64,000 bases of DNA, from positions 998,001 to 1,062,000 of the forward strand of contig CP053447.1 of assembly GCA_013285425.1 (NCBI GenBank), in the 5' to 3' direction. The position numbers and the translations under genes were made by a program. A model generated the notes under the pieces. It was not told where the DNA came from, searched no databases, and saw only the letters and a list, made by a program, of their open reading frames with translations. Source of the stretch: Ignavibacteriota bacterium (GTDB taxonomy: Bacteria; Bacteroidota; Ignavibacteria; Ignavibacteriales; Ignavibacteriaceae). Shown here piece by piece: positions 29,563 to 39,012 of this stretch (the stretch's first letter is position 1; each line of letters starts with the position of its first letter).

Positions 29563-30545
29563 TGTAACGTTCGCTTACTTCTGGGTTTTATATTCCTTAC
29601 TTATTATACCTTTGCTTATCTTTTGGTATTACTGGAAGGGAAGAAAAAAAACATCTGCCATATCCTATTCTTCTGTTAAGATATTTAATAATGTTCCCTC
29701 AACTTTGCGGGTAAGGTTGAGACATTTGCCTTTTATCCTAAGAATGGCAGCACTGGCAGTTTTAATTATTGCTCTTGCAAGACCGCAAAACTTTTCAGCC
29801 GGACAAAGTGTTAATGCTGAAGGTATTGATATCTCCATTGTACTCGATATTTCAGGAAGTATGCTTGCTGAAGATTTTAAACCCAACAGATTGGATGCTG
29901 CTAAAAAAGTGATTGACACTTTTATTCAGGGAAGAACAAATGACAGAATAGGATTGGTAATATTTTCAAGAGAAGCTTTTACACAATGTCCTTTAACAAT
30001 TGATTATTCAGTACTCAGAAATCTTTTAAGTGATATTAAAACCGGAATGATTGAAGATGGAACTGCAATTGGAAATGGAATCGCAAATGGAATTAATAGA
30101 CTTAAAGACAGTGATGCTAAAAGCAAAGTTTTGATTCTTCTAACGGACGGTGTAAATAATGCCGGTGAAGTTGATCCCATCTCAGCAGCGGAAATTGCAG
30201 CTACATTCGGTATAAGGATTTATACTATTGGTGTTGGTACGTGGTGAAGCTCCGTATCCGGTACAGACCCCATTCGGTACAAGATATCAAATGGTACCGG
30301 TTGAGATTGATGAAGTTATCTTAAAAAAGATTGCTGATATTACCGGTGGTGCATATTTCAGAGCAACAAACAACAGAACCTTGCAGGATATTTACGATAG
30401 AATAGATAAGATGGAGAAAACAAAAATTGAAATTACATCTTTCAAAAATGCTCAAGAGCTATTTGCTCCTTGGCTGTTAATTGGTTTCGGGCTGATTTTG
30501 TTTGAACTGTTTACTTCAAAAACAATTTTAAGGAAACTGCCGTAG
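29552..30545 (+). CDS. batA: BatA, VWA-domain membrane protein, frameshifted within the VWA domain
   Basis: Two N-terminal membrane helices (LLIIPLLIFWYYW, MAALAVLIIALARPQ) precede a VWA domain with MIDAS motif LDISGSMLAED and ILLTDGVNNAGE. The first frame ends at 30247 right after IYTIGVGT. The following conserved stretch, RGEAPYPVQTPFGTRYQ, is in the +1 frame, followed by a C-terminal helix (FAPWLLIGFGLILFELF). A 2-base loss or 1-base gain near 30238-30242 explains this; a 2-base loss restores the family spacing (GVGT-x-G-x-APYP). Corrected length about 331 residues. Part of the aerotolerance operon described in Bacteroides. Confidence 0.88.
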
Positions 30546-31588
30546 TGTTTAGATTTGATAACCCTGAATATTTAATTGCCTTGTGGCTGATTCCTGCTTT
30601 GATATTGCTTTATATTTTATTTAACAGGAATAGAAAAAGATTATTGGAAAAGTTTGCTGATAAAGAAATTCATAAAGTTATTTTTTATTCGTACAGCAGT
30701 ACAAAATCAAAACTTAAATTTGCAATATTACTTGTAGTATTATCTTTGCTGATTATCGCTTTTGCTAAACCGCAGGTTGGAACTAAGATGACTGAAGTAA
30801 AACAAACCGGAATTGATGTTTATATTTTGCTTGATGTTTCAAGAAGTATGGCTGCAGAAGATATCAAACCAAACAGATTGGAAAAGGCTAAATATCAGAT
30901 TTCAAATCTGATTCAGAAACTTAGAGGCGATAGAATAGGATTGATTGTTTTTTCGGGTGAAGCATATATACAATTTCCTTTGACGACTGATTATTCGGCT
31001 GCAAATCTTTTTTTATCTGCTGTGGATTTTAATTCAGTACCGCAGCCGGGCACTGCAATTGCTTCAGCAATAACGCTGGCAGTTCAGGCGTTTGATTCGG
31101 CAGCAACTGATAAAGCAATAATTATTATTACTGATGGAGAAGATCACGAAGGTAATATAGATGATGCCGTTGAAAAAGCTGCAAAGAGAGAAATAAAGAT
31201 TTATACGATTGGATTAGGCTCACCTGATGGTCTTCCAATCCCCATTTATGACAATCGAGGAAATCAGACAGGTTTTAAAAAAGATAATTCAGGACAAACA
31301 GTATTAACCAGACTCAATGAAAGTATATTGAAAGAAATTGCTGATAAAGGCAATGGTAAATATTATCGCGGTAATAATTATGAAGATTATCTTGACAAAA
31401 TTTACAGTGATCTATCTGCACTTGAACAAGCTGAGTTTGGTGTTAAAAAAGTTACTGATTACGAGGACAGATTTTATTACTTTTTAATACCGGCTGTTTT
31501 ACTTTTAATAATTGAATTATTTATAACAGATATCAGGTCACCGTTCTTTACCAGACTAAATAAGAAACTCGGAATAGAGACTGAATGA
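30545..31588 (+). CDS. batB: BatB, VWA-domain membrane protein
   Basis: 347 residues. Two N-terminal helices (LIALWLIPALILLYILF, FAILLVVLSLLIIAFA), a VWA domain with MIDAS LDVSRSMAAED and TDGEDHEGN, and a C-terminal helix (FYYFLIPAVLLLIIELF). Paralogue of BatA with the same topology. It starts on the last base of the batA stop and overlaps batC by 4 bases. BatA and BatB are thought to form a periplasm-facing complex with BatC; the function in oxidative-stress tolerance is family knowledge. Confidence 0.92.
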   Translation: MFRFDNPEYLIALWLIPALILLYILFNRNRKRLLEKFADKEIHKVIFYSYSSTKSKLKFAILLVVLSLLIIAFAKPQVGTKMTEVKQTGIDVYILLDVSRSMAAEDIKPNRLEKAKYQISNLIQKLRGDRIGLIVFSGEAYIQFPLTTDYSAANLFLSAVDFNSVPQPGTAIASAITLAVQAFDSAATDKAIIIITDGEDHEGNIDDAVEKAAKREIKIYTIGLGSPDGLPIPIYDNRGNQTGFKKDNSGQTVLTRLNESILKEIADKGNGKYYRGNNYEDYLDKIYSDLSALEQAEFGVKKVTDYEDRFYYFLIPAVLLLIIELFITDIRSPFFTRLNKKLGIETE

Positions 31589-32331
31589 GTATGAATATTA
31601 TGAGCACAAAAATAATTTTAGTTCTGTTTTTATTGTTTAGCTTTTATGGATTTTCGCAATCAAACAGAAGTACTCTTAACAAGGGCGTGGATAAATATGA
31701 AGAAAAAAAGTTTAATGATGCGGAAATAGATTTCAGAAAAGTTGTTGAAAATTCTCCTAACAGTTACGAAGCGAATTTTAATCTAGGTGATGCCTATTAC
31801 AAACAGGAAAAATATGAAGATGCAATCAAGTCTTTTCAAAGTGCTTTGGAAGTAGCAAAAGATAATGACAGAAAAGCAAAAGCTTATCATAACATCGGCA
31901 ACTCGTTGTTAAAAAATAATAAGATTGAACAGAGTATCGAAGCGTACAAAAATGCCCTAAAATATAATCCGGATGACAGTGATACAAAATATAATTTATC
32001 CTATGCGTTAGAATTGCTAAAAAATCAGAATAAAGATCAGCAAAACAAAAACGACAAAGACAATAAAGACAAGAACAAACAGGATCAGCAGCAGCAGCAA
32101 AATCAAAGTCAGGAGCAGAAGGATAACGCTCAGAATAAACAGGATCAGCAGCAGCTAAAAGATCAGGAAAGCAAACAGGATAATACTAAGCAGCAGCAGC
32201 CGAAGGAAGAAAAGATCTCTAAAGAAGAAGCTCAGAGGATTCTTGACGCCTTAAAGAACAGTGAAAAAGATCTTCAAAAACAGTTAAGAAAAAAATCCGG
32301 ACGAATTAAAAAAACAGATAAAGACTGGTGA
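31585..32331 (+). CDS. batC: BatC-like TPR protein with Gln/Asn/Lys/Asp-rich tail
   Basis: 248 residues: signal peptide (IILVLFLLFSFYGFSQ), three TPR units (residues ~28-145, e.g. SIEAYKNALKYNPDD), then ~60 residues of low-complexity Gln/Asn/Lys/Asp sequence with repeated KQDQQQ-type blocks, and a short charged end. This matches the BatC layout in Bacteroidota and spirochaetes, where the TPR protein binds BatA/BatB. The low-complexity tail is probably flexible. ATGA-type overlap with batB. Confidence 0.88.
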   Translation: MSMNIMSTKIILVLFLLFSFYGFSQSNRSTLNKGVDKYEEKKFNDAEIDFRKVVENSPNSYEANFNLGDAYYKQEKYEDAIKSFQSALEVAKDNDRKAKAYHNIGNSLLKNNKIEQSIEAYKNALKYNPDDSDTKYNLSYALELLKNQNKDQQNKNDKDNKDKNKQDQQQQQNQSQEQKDNAQNKQDQQQLKDQESKQDNTKQQQPKEEKISKEEAQRILDALKNSEKDLQKQLRKKSGRIKKTDKDW

Positions 32332-34130
32332 TGTTAGTCAGGTTATTACTTTCGGTATTTATTTTTCTTTTTCATATCAGCATTGCCCAAACTTTTACAG
32401 CAACTGTAGATAATAATACCGTAGCAGAAAATGAACGCTTTCAACTTAATTTTATCTTTGAGGGTAAAGAATTAAATGCGCTTAAAAATTTTAATCCTCC
32501 TTCATTTAATAATTTTAAGGTGCTTTCGGGTCCTAATCAATCCACAAGTATGCAGATAATAAATGGTGTTTCATCTTCATCACTTACACTTTCTTATATT
32601 CTGCTTTCAAACACAATCGGTACATACAATATTGGAAGTGCATCAATTCAATATGATGGACAGACATTTAATACTAATCCAATTAAAATTACTGTTGTTA
32701 AGGGTTCAGTTAAACCTAAAGATGAAAAACAATCAGGAGTTTCAGATCAAGAGATAGCAGAAAACTTATTTATTAAAGCTTCAATTGATAAGAGCAGAGC
32801 ATATCTGGGCGAACAAATTACAGTTACTTATAAGTTATATACAAGATTGACAATCGCAGCACAGATGTCTGTTGATAAGCTTCCGCAATATCAGGGATTC
32901 TGGGCTGAGGAACTGGAGACTGCACGTAACATTACATTTAATACTGAAGTTATTGATGGCAAACAGTATAAAGTCGGATTGCTTAAAAGAGTAGCATTGT
33001 TTCCTAACCAAACCGGTAAATTAGAAGTAACTCCGCTTGAGCTGACTATACCAATTCAGATTCAAAAGAAAAAAAATCCTCAAAATATTTGGGATGATTT
33101 TTTTGGTGATCCATTTGGAAGATCAGAAATAGTACAATATCCGGCTAAATCCAACACACTTAAAATTGATATTATACCTTTGCCCCAGAACAATAAACCT
33201 GATTCCTTCAGAGGTGCAGTAGGAGATTACAATTTTTCAGCTTCTATTGATAAACGGAAAACAAAAACCAACGAGCCGGTAACTTTAAAACTTGAGATAA
33301 CCGGATCAGGAAATATTAAACTGCTTGAACTGCCTCCATTTGAACTGCCAAACGGAGTTGAAAAATATGATCCAAAGATAAATGAGCAAATAAGAAGAAC
33401 AGGAACAATAAGCGGAAGTAAAACAGCAGAGTATCTGTTGATTCCAAGAATAGCAGGAGTAAGAGAGATACCAGAGATTGAGTTTTCTTATTTTAATCCC
33501 GAATTAAAATCATATAGATCAATTAAATCACAAAAATTTGTTCTGGAAATTGAGCAGGGCAGCGTTACTGCTGATGTTTATACTGATAAGCAATCAGTAA
33601 AGCAATTAGATAGTGATATAAGATTTATTAAAACTGATTTTAATGATATTAAAATTAAATCAGAATTATTATTACTGCAGCCGGGCTTTTGGATTGCGGG
33701 AATTGTTCCGTTGTTTATTGCGGGCGGATTGATTTACTGGAAACGAAAACAAGATAAGCTTTACGGTAATACTAAATTGCTTCAGTATTCTAAGGCAGAA
33801 AAAGTTGCAAGAAAAAGATTTAAGAATGCAAAAAAACTTTTAGAACAAAAAAATGTTGAAGCTTTTTATTCAGAAATATCACAGGCACTTTTTGGATATC
33901 TTGAAGATAAATTTCAAATATCAAAATCTGAATTTACACTTGATAGAGCTGTTGACGAGTTACTGAAAAGAAATGTCAATCCTGAACTTGTACGAAAGAT
34001 GAGAGTTAATGCAGAGAAATGTGAATTCATAAGATTTGCACCTAATACCAATCCCACACAAGCAATGAATGAAATGTTTAACTCGTTTTCTGATGTTGTT
34101 ATTGATATTGAAAGATATATTTCAAAATGA
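32331..34130 (+). CDS. batD: BatD, oxygen-tolerance membrane protein
   Basis: About 599 residues. Signal peptide (LLLSVFIFLFHISIAQ), three beta-sandwich repeats typical of BatD (VAENERFQLNFIFEGKELNA, KSRAYLGEQITVTYKLY, KTKTNEPVTLKLEITGSGN), one membrane helix (residues ~455-475, FWIAGIVPLFIAGGLIYW) and a cytoplasmic helical tail (VEAFYSEISQALFGYLEDKF). Start taken at the ATG at 32331; a GTG at 32328 is equally possible. Last but one gene of the Bat operon; overlaps batE by 4 bases. Confidence 0.92.
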   Translation: MLVRLLLSVFIFLFHISIAQTFTATVDNNTVAENERFQLNFIFEGKELNALKNFNPPSFNNFKVLSGPNQSTSMQIINGVSSSSLTLSYILLSNTIGTYNIGSASIQYDGQTFNTNPIKITVVKGSVKPKDEKQSGVSDQEIAENLFIKASIDKSRAYLGEQITVTYKLYTRLTIAAQMSVDKLPQYQGFWAEELETARNITFNTEVIDGKQYKVGLLKRVALFPNQTGKLEVTPLELTIPIQIQKKKNPQNIWDDFFGDPFGRSEIVQYPAKSNTLKIDIIPLPQNNKPDSFRGAVGDYNFSASIDKRKTKTNEPVTLKLEITGSGNIKLLELPPFELPNGVEKYDPKINEQIRRTGTISGSKTAEYLLIPRIAGVREIPEIEFSYFNPELKSYRSIKSQKFVLEIEQGSVTADVYTDKQSVKQLDSDIRFIKTDFNDIKIKSELLLLQPGFWIAGIVPLFIAGGLIYWKRKQDKLYGNTKLLQYSKAEKVARKRFKNAKKLLEQKNVEAFYSEISQALFGYLEDKFQISKSEFTLDRAVDELLKRNVNPELVRKMRVNAEKCEFIRFAPNTNPTQAMNEMFNSFSDVVIDIERYISK

Positions 34131-34885
34131 AAAATACTTTGATCAAAATATCTTTATTAATAATTGTTCTTTATTGTACGGTATTTCCAAATCCTGAATC
34201 AATAATGAGAACTGCTAATGAGTACTATAAAAACAATCGTTATCAACTTGCAGTTGATGAGTATAATAAATTAATTGATGATGGCTACTCAGGTGTTTCA
34301 TTATATTATAACCTGGGCAATACTTATTACAGAATCGGTCAGGTTGGATATGCAATTCTTTACTATGAAAAAGCTTTAGCAATTTCACCCGGTGATGAAG
34401 ATGTGCTTCATAACCTTGAGCTTGCAAAGCAGCATCTTAAAGACAAAGTGGATACACTTCCGCCTTTCTTTATTTTTAATTTATGGGAGGGTCTGCTTGC
34501 ATTCTTTTCAGTAACAGGATGGACGGTTTTAGTTTATATTTTTTTCGTTCTGTTTTTAACAGCAATTGTATTATACTTTTTCTCTAAAAGTATTAATCAG
34601 CAAAGAACTGCTGTATTTTCTGCTATTGGAATATTTATTGTCTTATGCTTAACAATTCTTTTACTTGCTGTTAAAATGAATAAAGAATTTAATATCAAAT
34701 ATGGAATAGTAGTAAATAAAGTGGTGTTAGTTAAATCTGCTCCGGATCAATCATCAAAAGATGAATTTCAAATTCACGAAGGGTTAAAAGTTAAAGTGGA
34801 AGATAAAGTTGATGACTGGATAAAGATAAGATTAGATGATGGGAAAATCGGGTGGGTTAATAAATTTACAATCGGAGTTATTTAG
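34127..34885 (+). CDS. batE: BatE-like TPR/SH3 membrane protein
   Basis: 252 residues: signal-like N-terminus (SLLIIVLYCTVFPNP), TPR motifs (YKNNRYQLAVDEYNKLID, YYNLGNTYYRIGQ), two membrane helices around residues 125-145 and 160-185, and a C-terminal bacterial SH3-like domain (VVLVKSAPDQSSKDEFQIHE, IGWVNKFTIGVI). This order is the BatE pattern. It closes the operon and is followed by a strong bidirectional terminator. Confidence 0.88.
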   Translation: MKNTLIKISLLIIVLYCTVFPNPESIMRTANEYYKNNRYQLAVDEYNKLIDDGYSGVSLYYNLGNTYYRIGQVGYAILYYEKALAISPGDEDVLHNLELAKQHLKDKVDTLPPFFIFNLWEGLLAFFSVTGWTVLVYIFFVLFLTAIVLYFFSKSINQQRTAVFSAIGIFIVLCLTILLLAVKMNKEFNIKYGIVVNKVVLVKSAPDQSSKDEFQIHEGLKVKVEDKVDDWIKIRLDDGKIGWVNKFTIGVI

Positions 34886-34913
34886 TTAAACGAACAAATT
34901 ACTATTTGAAATT

Positions 34914-34948
34914 AAAGAGGCTGTTCAAAATGGACAGCCTCTTTTTTT
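34914..34948. terminator. Bidirectional terminator between batE and the outer-membrane gene
   Basis: Perfect 11-bp stem, aaagaggctgt at 34914-34924 and acagcctcttt at 34934-34944, with a 9-base loop. It is followed by T residues on the plus strand and, on the minus strand, by an AT-rich tract, so it can end both the Bat operon and the convergent gene. Confidence 0.9.
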
Positions 34949-34951
34949 AAA

Positions 34952-35702
34952 TCAGATTCCAAAAAGCACAGTTAATTTAAACTCAATGGCATTGATTGAT
35001 CGTGAATCAGAAATTATATGTGCAGTACTGCCGAGTAAAGCAGCGGGATCTTTATCATCGTTTATGAAAGTGTAAGATTCAAGTCTTTGATTCTTTGTTG
35101 GATCACCATCGAACTTCTTTCCAGCAAGATTCATTAAATGATATTGAATGTTTAAATCAAGTTTTAATCCGCCAAGACTGAACAAAATACCTCCGCCTCC
35201 GCCGATTCCGATTCTGCTTGCGGATTCAATATTTTTTTCATCGCTCGGTAATCCATTTGGTGCACTTTTAAATTGAACCGTACCACTGAATGTATTTAAA
35301 GATAAAAATGCATCAAAGTATGGTGTTATTGGTGAAAGTGGTATGTCAAATTTAAATTCCGGACCAAGTCTAAGCGAAAGAATTTTGTTTTTAACATCAA
35401 CACTGCTATTGTTATTTCCTGCTATAATTTCACCATCACCTGAAAAAGTTGAATAACCGATTTCTCCAAATGCATTGATAAATAATAACCCAAGTCGAAC
35501 CTTACCGTGAAAATTGTATCCGGAACTCATTCCGTATTTTTGTACCGTTATAAAAATCTACGGCAGTTCCTCCATAATCACCTGAAGGAAGAGAATAACC
35601 GGCACCAGCTCCAATCTGAAAAGTAATCTGAGCATTTATTTGATTCGGGATAAGAGAAAAAAACAAGACAGCAAATAAAAAAGGAATAAATAGATTTTTC
35701 AT
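34952..35702 (-). CDS. Outer-membrane beta-barrel protein, frameshifted
   Basis: The start at 35702 gives a signal peptide (FLFAVLFFSLIPNQINAQ) and GAGAGYSLPSGDYGG, but this frame ends at 35502. The other frame, open to 34952, continues YGMSSGYNFHGKVRLGLLF and ends EFKLTVLFGI. Removing one A from the A5 run in the gene near 35534-35540 joins them as ...YNGTKYGMSSGYNF. The ~249-residue product has eight or so amphipathic strands, in keeping with an OmpA-N/porin-type barrel (outer membrane protein beta-barrel domain). Function unknown. Confidence 0.75.
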
Positions 35703-35829
35703 TTTACAACTCTCTCAAAATTATTACGGTTAAACATAAGAAAAAAAAACTTCATATTTAACAATACCGACAATTCTTTTCACCAAACCAACCTGTTTAG
35801 TTATGATATGAATTAGAAAGAAAATTTAT

Positions 35830-35906
35830 TCTGACTCCTGACTTCTGACTCCTGTCTGCTGTCTTCTGAGTTCTGACTCCTGACTCCTGAGTTCTGTCTC
35901 CTGACT
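35830..35906 (+). repeat. Degenerate heptanucleotide tandem repeat (11 units)
   Basis: Eleven consecutive 7-mers with consensus yctgact (variants tctgagt, cctgtct, gctgtct, tctgtct) run without a gap, and decay into ttcgtat, cctttct and cctttgt. The tract lies in the 364-base space (35703-36066) between the divergent outer-membrane and STE24-type genes, which otherwise shows nothing I can name. No spacers, so not a CRISPR. Confidence 0.85.
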
Positions 35907-36066
35907 TTCGTATCCTTTCTCCTTTGTGTCAATCTTCGTAAAGCTAAGACAGATAATCATTTGTTGTTAAAAATTTATACTGAAAAAGTAAAGGAGTAGT
36001 TAAGTTCATCAGCAGAATCATTTTGTACAAATTGATTGAGATAACACGAGTTTGTATTTTATCTGT

Positions 36067-37209
36067 ATGGATTCAAAAAAATACAATAATACTAAGCTCT
36101 TTATCGGAATAACCAAAGGTATTTTTAGTTTTATTCTATTGTTTCTGTTTGTAATGCTCGGGTATAGTCTCCGGTTAGAAGAATTTATACGCTTCCATAC
36201 ACAAAATAATTACCTTGTTTTTATTATCTATGTTTTTGCAATCGGAATTTTCTCATCTATTCTCTTTGCACCTGTAAATTTTTATACAGGCTTCTATCTT
36301 GAGCATAAATATAATTTATCCAACCAAACATTTAAGAAATATGTTTTGGAAAATTTAAAATCAATGATGGTCGGATTAGTTATTGGTGTTCCGATATTAT
36401 TGCTTTTCTTTTTTATCTTAAATCAATTTGAAGATTTGTGGTGGCTTGTTTTTGCTTCCGCAATGTTTTTAATTTCTGTTGTGCTTTCTCAGATTTTTCC
36501 AATTCTTATAATGCCGATATTTTATAAAATTACTCCATTGAATGATGATGAATTAAAAGCAAGAATTACAAAGCTTGCAAAAGGAGCAGGTATAACTGTT
36601 CAAAATGTTTTTTCGTTTAATATGAGCAAGAATACAAAGAAAGCCAATGCCGCATTTACCGGATTAGGAAAAACAAAGCGGATTATTCTTGGCGATACTT
36701 TACTTAATGATTATACAAAAGATGAAATTGAAACAGTTATTGCACACGAACTTGGTCATTATAAATATAAACACATCCAAAAAAATATTTTATTCGGTAC
36801 TGCTGCAAGTTTTTTAACATTCTTTCTTATTTCGCTTTTATACAAACTTTCGATTAGCTGGTTTGATTTTAACAATATATTGCAAATTGCTGCTTTACCG
36901 GTTTTAAGTTTATGGGCAATGCTTATCGGATTAGTTCAAACACCGATTGGTAATATATTATCAAGAAAATATGAATATGAAGCGGACAGATATGCAGTTG
37001 AATCAACGTTAAAGCCGCAGAGTTTTATTAGTACATTAAATAAATTAACTGATCAAAATCTTGGCGATCGTAAACCGCATCCGTTTGTTGAGTGGTTTTT
37101 TTATTCGCATCCTTCGGTTAAAAACAGAATTAATGCTTTGGAAAAATTTGCTGAAGCAAAAGGAATAGTTGAGTTAAAAAAAGAACAGCTTGCAGAGGCA
37201 TCAGATTGA
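36067..37209 (+). CDS. M48 family zinc metalloprotease, STE24 (CAAX protease 1) type
   Basis: About 380 residues from the ATG at 36067. The zinc motif IAHELGHYKYKH (HExxH) is near residue 225, and the third ligand lies in YEYEADRYAV, both as in STE24/HtpX-type enzymes. At least six membrane segments surround the active site, with a long N-terminal helical pair (SFILLFLFVMLGYSL, VFIIYVFAIGIFSSI). In bacteria the physiological substrates are little known; turnover of membrane proteins is likely. It overlaps plsC as TTGA and is co-transcribed with it. Confidence 0.9.
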   Translation: MDSKKYNNTKLFIGITKGIFSFILLFLFVMLGYSLRLEEFIRFHTQNNYLVFIIYVFAIGIFSSILFAPVNFYTGFYLEHKYNLSNQTFKKYVLENLKSMMVGLVIGVPILLLFFFILNQFEDLWWLVFASAMFLISVVLSQIFPILIMPIFYKITPLNDDELKARITKLAKGAGITVQNVFSFNMSKNTKKANAAFTGLGKTKRIILGDTLLNDYTKDEIETVIAHELGHYKYKHIQKNILFGTAASFLTFFLISLLYKLSISWFDFNNILQIAALPVLSLWAMLIGLVQTPIGNILSRKYEYEADRYAVESTLKPQSFISTLNKLTDQNLGDRKPHPFVEWFFYSHPSVKNRINALEKFAEAKGIVELKKEQLAEASD

Positions 37210-37916
37210 TAACTTATATTAAAATATTTTTTATTCTGATTCATACTTTCATCTGTTCGATTCTTGCTTTGATTTTTATTGCTGTTGACCGCACATTTAC
37301 TCTTTATCACTATCTTGCAAAATATTTTCCTTTTGGTGTGTTACTGATTTCCGGTGTAAGAGTAAAAATGACCGGACTTGAAAATATTGACCGGAAAGCA
37401 GTTTATGTTTTTGCTTCAAATCATTCAAGTCAGCTTGATATTACAGCGTTACAATGGGGCGTTCCCAACAGAATGAGTATGATATTTAAAAAGGAACTTG
37501 CAAGAATACCTTTTTTTGGCTGGCAGTTGTATCTTGGACCTTATGTAGTTGTTGATAGAAAAGATCCGCAGGCTGCAATGAAAAGCTTGCAGCGGGCAAA
37601 ATGGATTATGGACAAAAAAAAGATTTCCATTTTAGTTTTTCCTGAAGGGACAAGAAGCAAAACCGGTGAGGTGCAAAGTTTTAAGCGGGGTGCATTTTAT
37701 CTTGCTGCACACAGCGGCTATCCGATTGTTCCGATTACAATAAACGGAACGGGTAAAATTATGCCCAAGGGAACATTTAAATTAAAAAGCGGAACCATCT
37801 ATATGCATTTTGATAAACCGATTGCAACTGATAATGTCAGATCCAAACCGGATGAAATTGCATTGATGGAAAAAGTAAGAGAGATAATTATCAGTAATCA
37901 GAAAGAGGTTAACTAA
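37206..37916 (+). CDS. plsC: 1-acyl-sn-glycerol-3-phosphate acyltransferase
   Basis: 236 residues. The acyltransferase block I is NHSSQLD (HX4D), block III is VFPEGTRSKTGEVQSFKRGA and block IV IVPITINGTGKIMPKG. One N-terminal membrane helix (FILIHTFICSILALIFIAV) anchors it to the inner membrane. It makes phosphatidic acid from lysophosphatidic acid. The TTG start at 37206 overlaps the preceding TGA and is the first in-frame start before the helix. Overlaps gatC by one base. Confidence 0.92.
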   Translation: MITYIKIFFILIHTFICSILALIFIAVDRTFTLYHYLAKYFPFGVLLISGVRVKMTGLENIDRKAVYVFASNHSSQLDITALQWGVPNRMSMIFKKELARIPFFGWQLYLGPYVVVDRKDPQAAMKSLQRAKWIMDKKKISILVFPEGTRSKTGEVQSFKRGAFYLAAHSGYPIVPITINGTGKIMPKGTFKLKSGTIYMHFDKPIATDNVRSKPDEIALMEKVREIIISNQKEVN

Positions 37917-38209
37917 TGTCTGTTACTAAAAAAGATGTTGAGGAAATTGCCGGATTAGCTAAACTGAAATTCAATGATGAAGAATTGCAGAATTTTACTG
38001 TTCAGATGAATGAAATATTAACTTATATGGATAAACTTAATGAGCTTGATACAGAAAATGTTAAACCGCTTTCGCATCCTGTTGAACAAGTAAATATTTT
38101 TCGTGAAGATAAATTAAAGAAATCTGTTTCAACCGAAGAAGCGTTAAAAAATTCGCCTGATAAAACAGATCAGCATTTTAAAGTTCCAAAAGTTATTGGT
38201 GATAAATAA
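37916..38209 (+). CDS. gatC: Asp-tRNA(Asn)/Glu-tRNA(Gln) amidotransferase subunit C
   Basis: 97 residues, typical for GatC. VTKKDVEEIAGLAKLKFNDE and the central LDTENVKPLSHPVEQVN are the family signature, and the C-terminal FKVPKVIGDK is conserved. GatC stabilises GatA/GatB in making Gln-tRNA(Gln) and Asn-tRNA(Asn) by transamidation. GatA and GatB are not in the window, so the genes are split. It sits between plsC and kdsB with one-base overlaps. Confidence 0.95.
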   Translation: MSVTKKDVEEIAGLAKLKFNDEELQNFTVQMNEILTYMDKLNELDTENVKPLSHPVEQVNIFREDKLKKSVSTEEALKNSPDKTDQHFKVPKVIGDK

Positions 38210-39012
38210 TGGCAAAGAAGGGGAAACCAAAAAAAATAAGTCCGTTTGTTCTGGGAATAATTCCCGCCAGATTTGCATCAACAAGATTGATGGGAAAACC
38301 GCTTGCTGATATAGGCGGCAAATCACTTTTACAGCATACTTTTGAAGGTGCAAGTAAATCCAAACTTGTAAATAAAATAGTAATTGCAGTTGATGATGAG
38401 CAAGTTGCAAAGACAGCCCGGAAATTTGGTGCTCCGGTGATAATGACTCCAAAAGATTGTCCAACAGAATCAGATAGAATTGCAATTGCTGCAAAGGAAT
38501 TTCCCAGAGCCGATATTGTTGTAAACATTCAGGGCGATGAACCTTTTATAAGCGGAATGATGATAGATCAGGCGATTGAACCGCTAATATTTGATCCGAA
38601 TGTAAATGTTTCCACTTTGGTTAAACTGATTGATAATGTTGAAGAACTTGAATCACCTTCTGTTGTTAAAGTTGTTTTTGATTATAAGAACTTTGCACTG
38701 TATTTCTCCCGTTCACCTATACCATTTGTACGTGATGCAAATAATCCGAAAGAAATACTTGAGACTGCTGATATTTACAAGCATATCGGTTTATATGTTT
38801 ACAGGAAAGAATATTTATTTAAATTCACTCAGCTTGAACCGACAGACCTTGAACAATTGGAAAAGCTTGAACAATTAAGAATGCTGGAAAATGGTTTTAA
38901 AATAAAAATTGTTGAAACAGAATTTGACAGCTTTTCTGTTGAAACCCCTGAAGACCTTGAAAAAGCAAGAAAAATTTATTCCAAACTAAAAAAGATTGAG
39001 TTAGCTAAATGA
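38209..39012 (+). CDS. kdsB: 3-deoxy-manno-octulosonate cytidylyltransferase
   Basis: 267 residues. IIPARFASTRLMGKPLADI, DDEQVAKTARKFG, PTESDRIA and VVNIQGDEPFI are KdsB signatures, and FSVETPEDLEKA is the conserved C-terminus. It activates Kdo as CMP-Kdo for lipid A core synthesis, so the organism has a Gram-negative lipopolysaccharide. The N-terminus has a short basic extension (AKKGKPKK). Overlaps the next gene by 4 bases. Confidence 0.95.
   Translation: MAKKGKPKKISPFVLGIIPARFASTRLMGKPLADIGGKSLLQHTFEGASKSKLVNKIVIAVDDEQVAKTARKFGAPVIMTPKDCPTESDRIAIAAKEFPRADIVVNIQGDEPFISGMMIDQAIEPLIFDPNVNVSTLVKLIDNVEELESPSVVKVVFDYKNFALYFSRSPIPFVRDANNPKEILETADIYKHIGLYVYRKEYLFKFTQLEPTDLEQLEKLEQLRMLENGFKIKIVETEFDSFSVETPEDLEKARKIYSKLKKIELAK

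Noticed and set aside
35830..35906. CRISPR array
   Set aside because: Repeats are contiguous heptamers with no spacers and no cas genes nearby.
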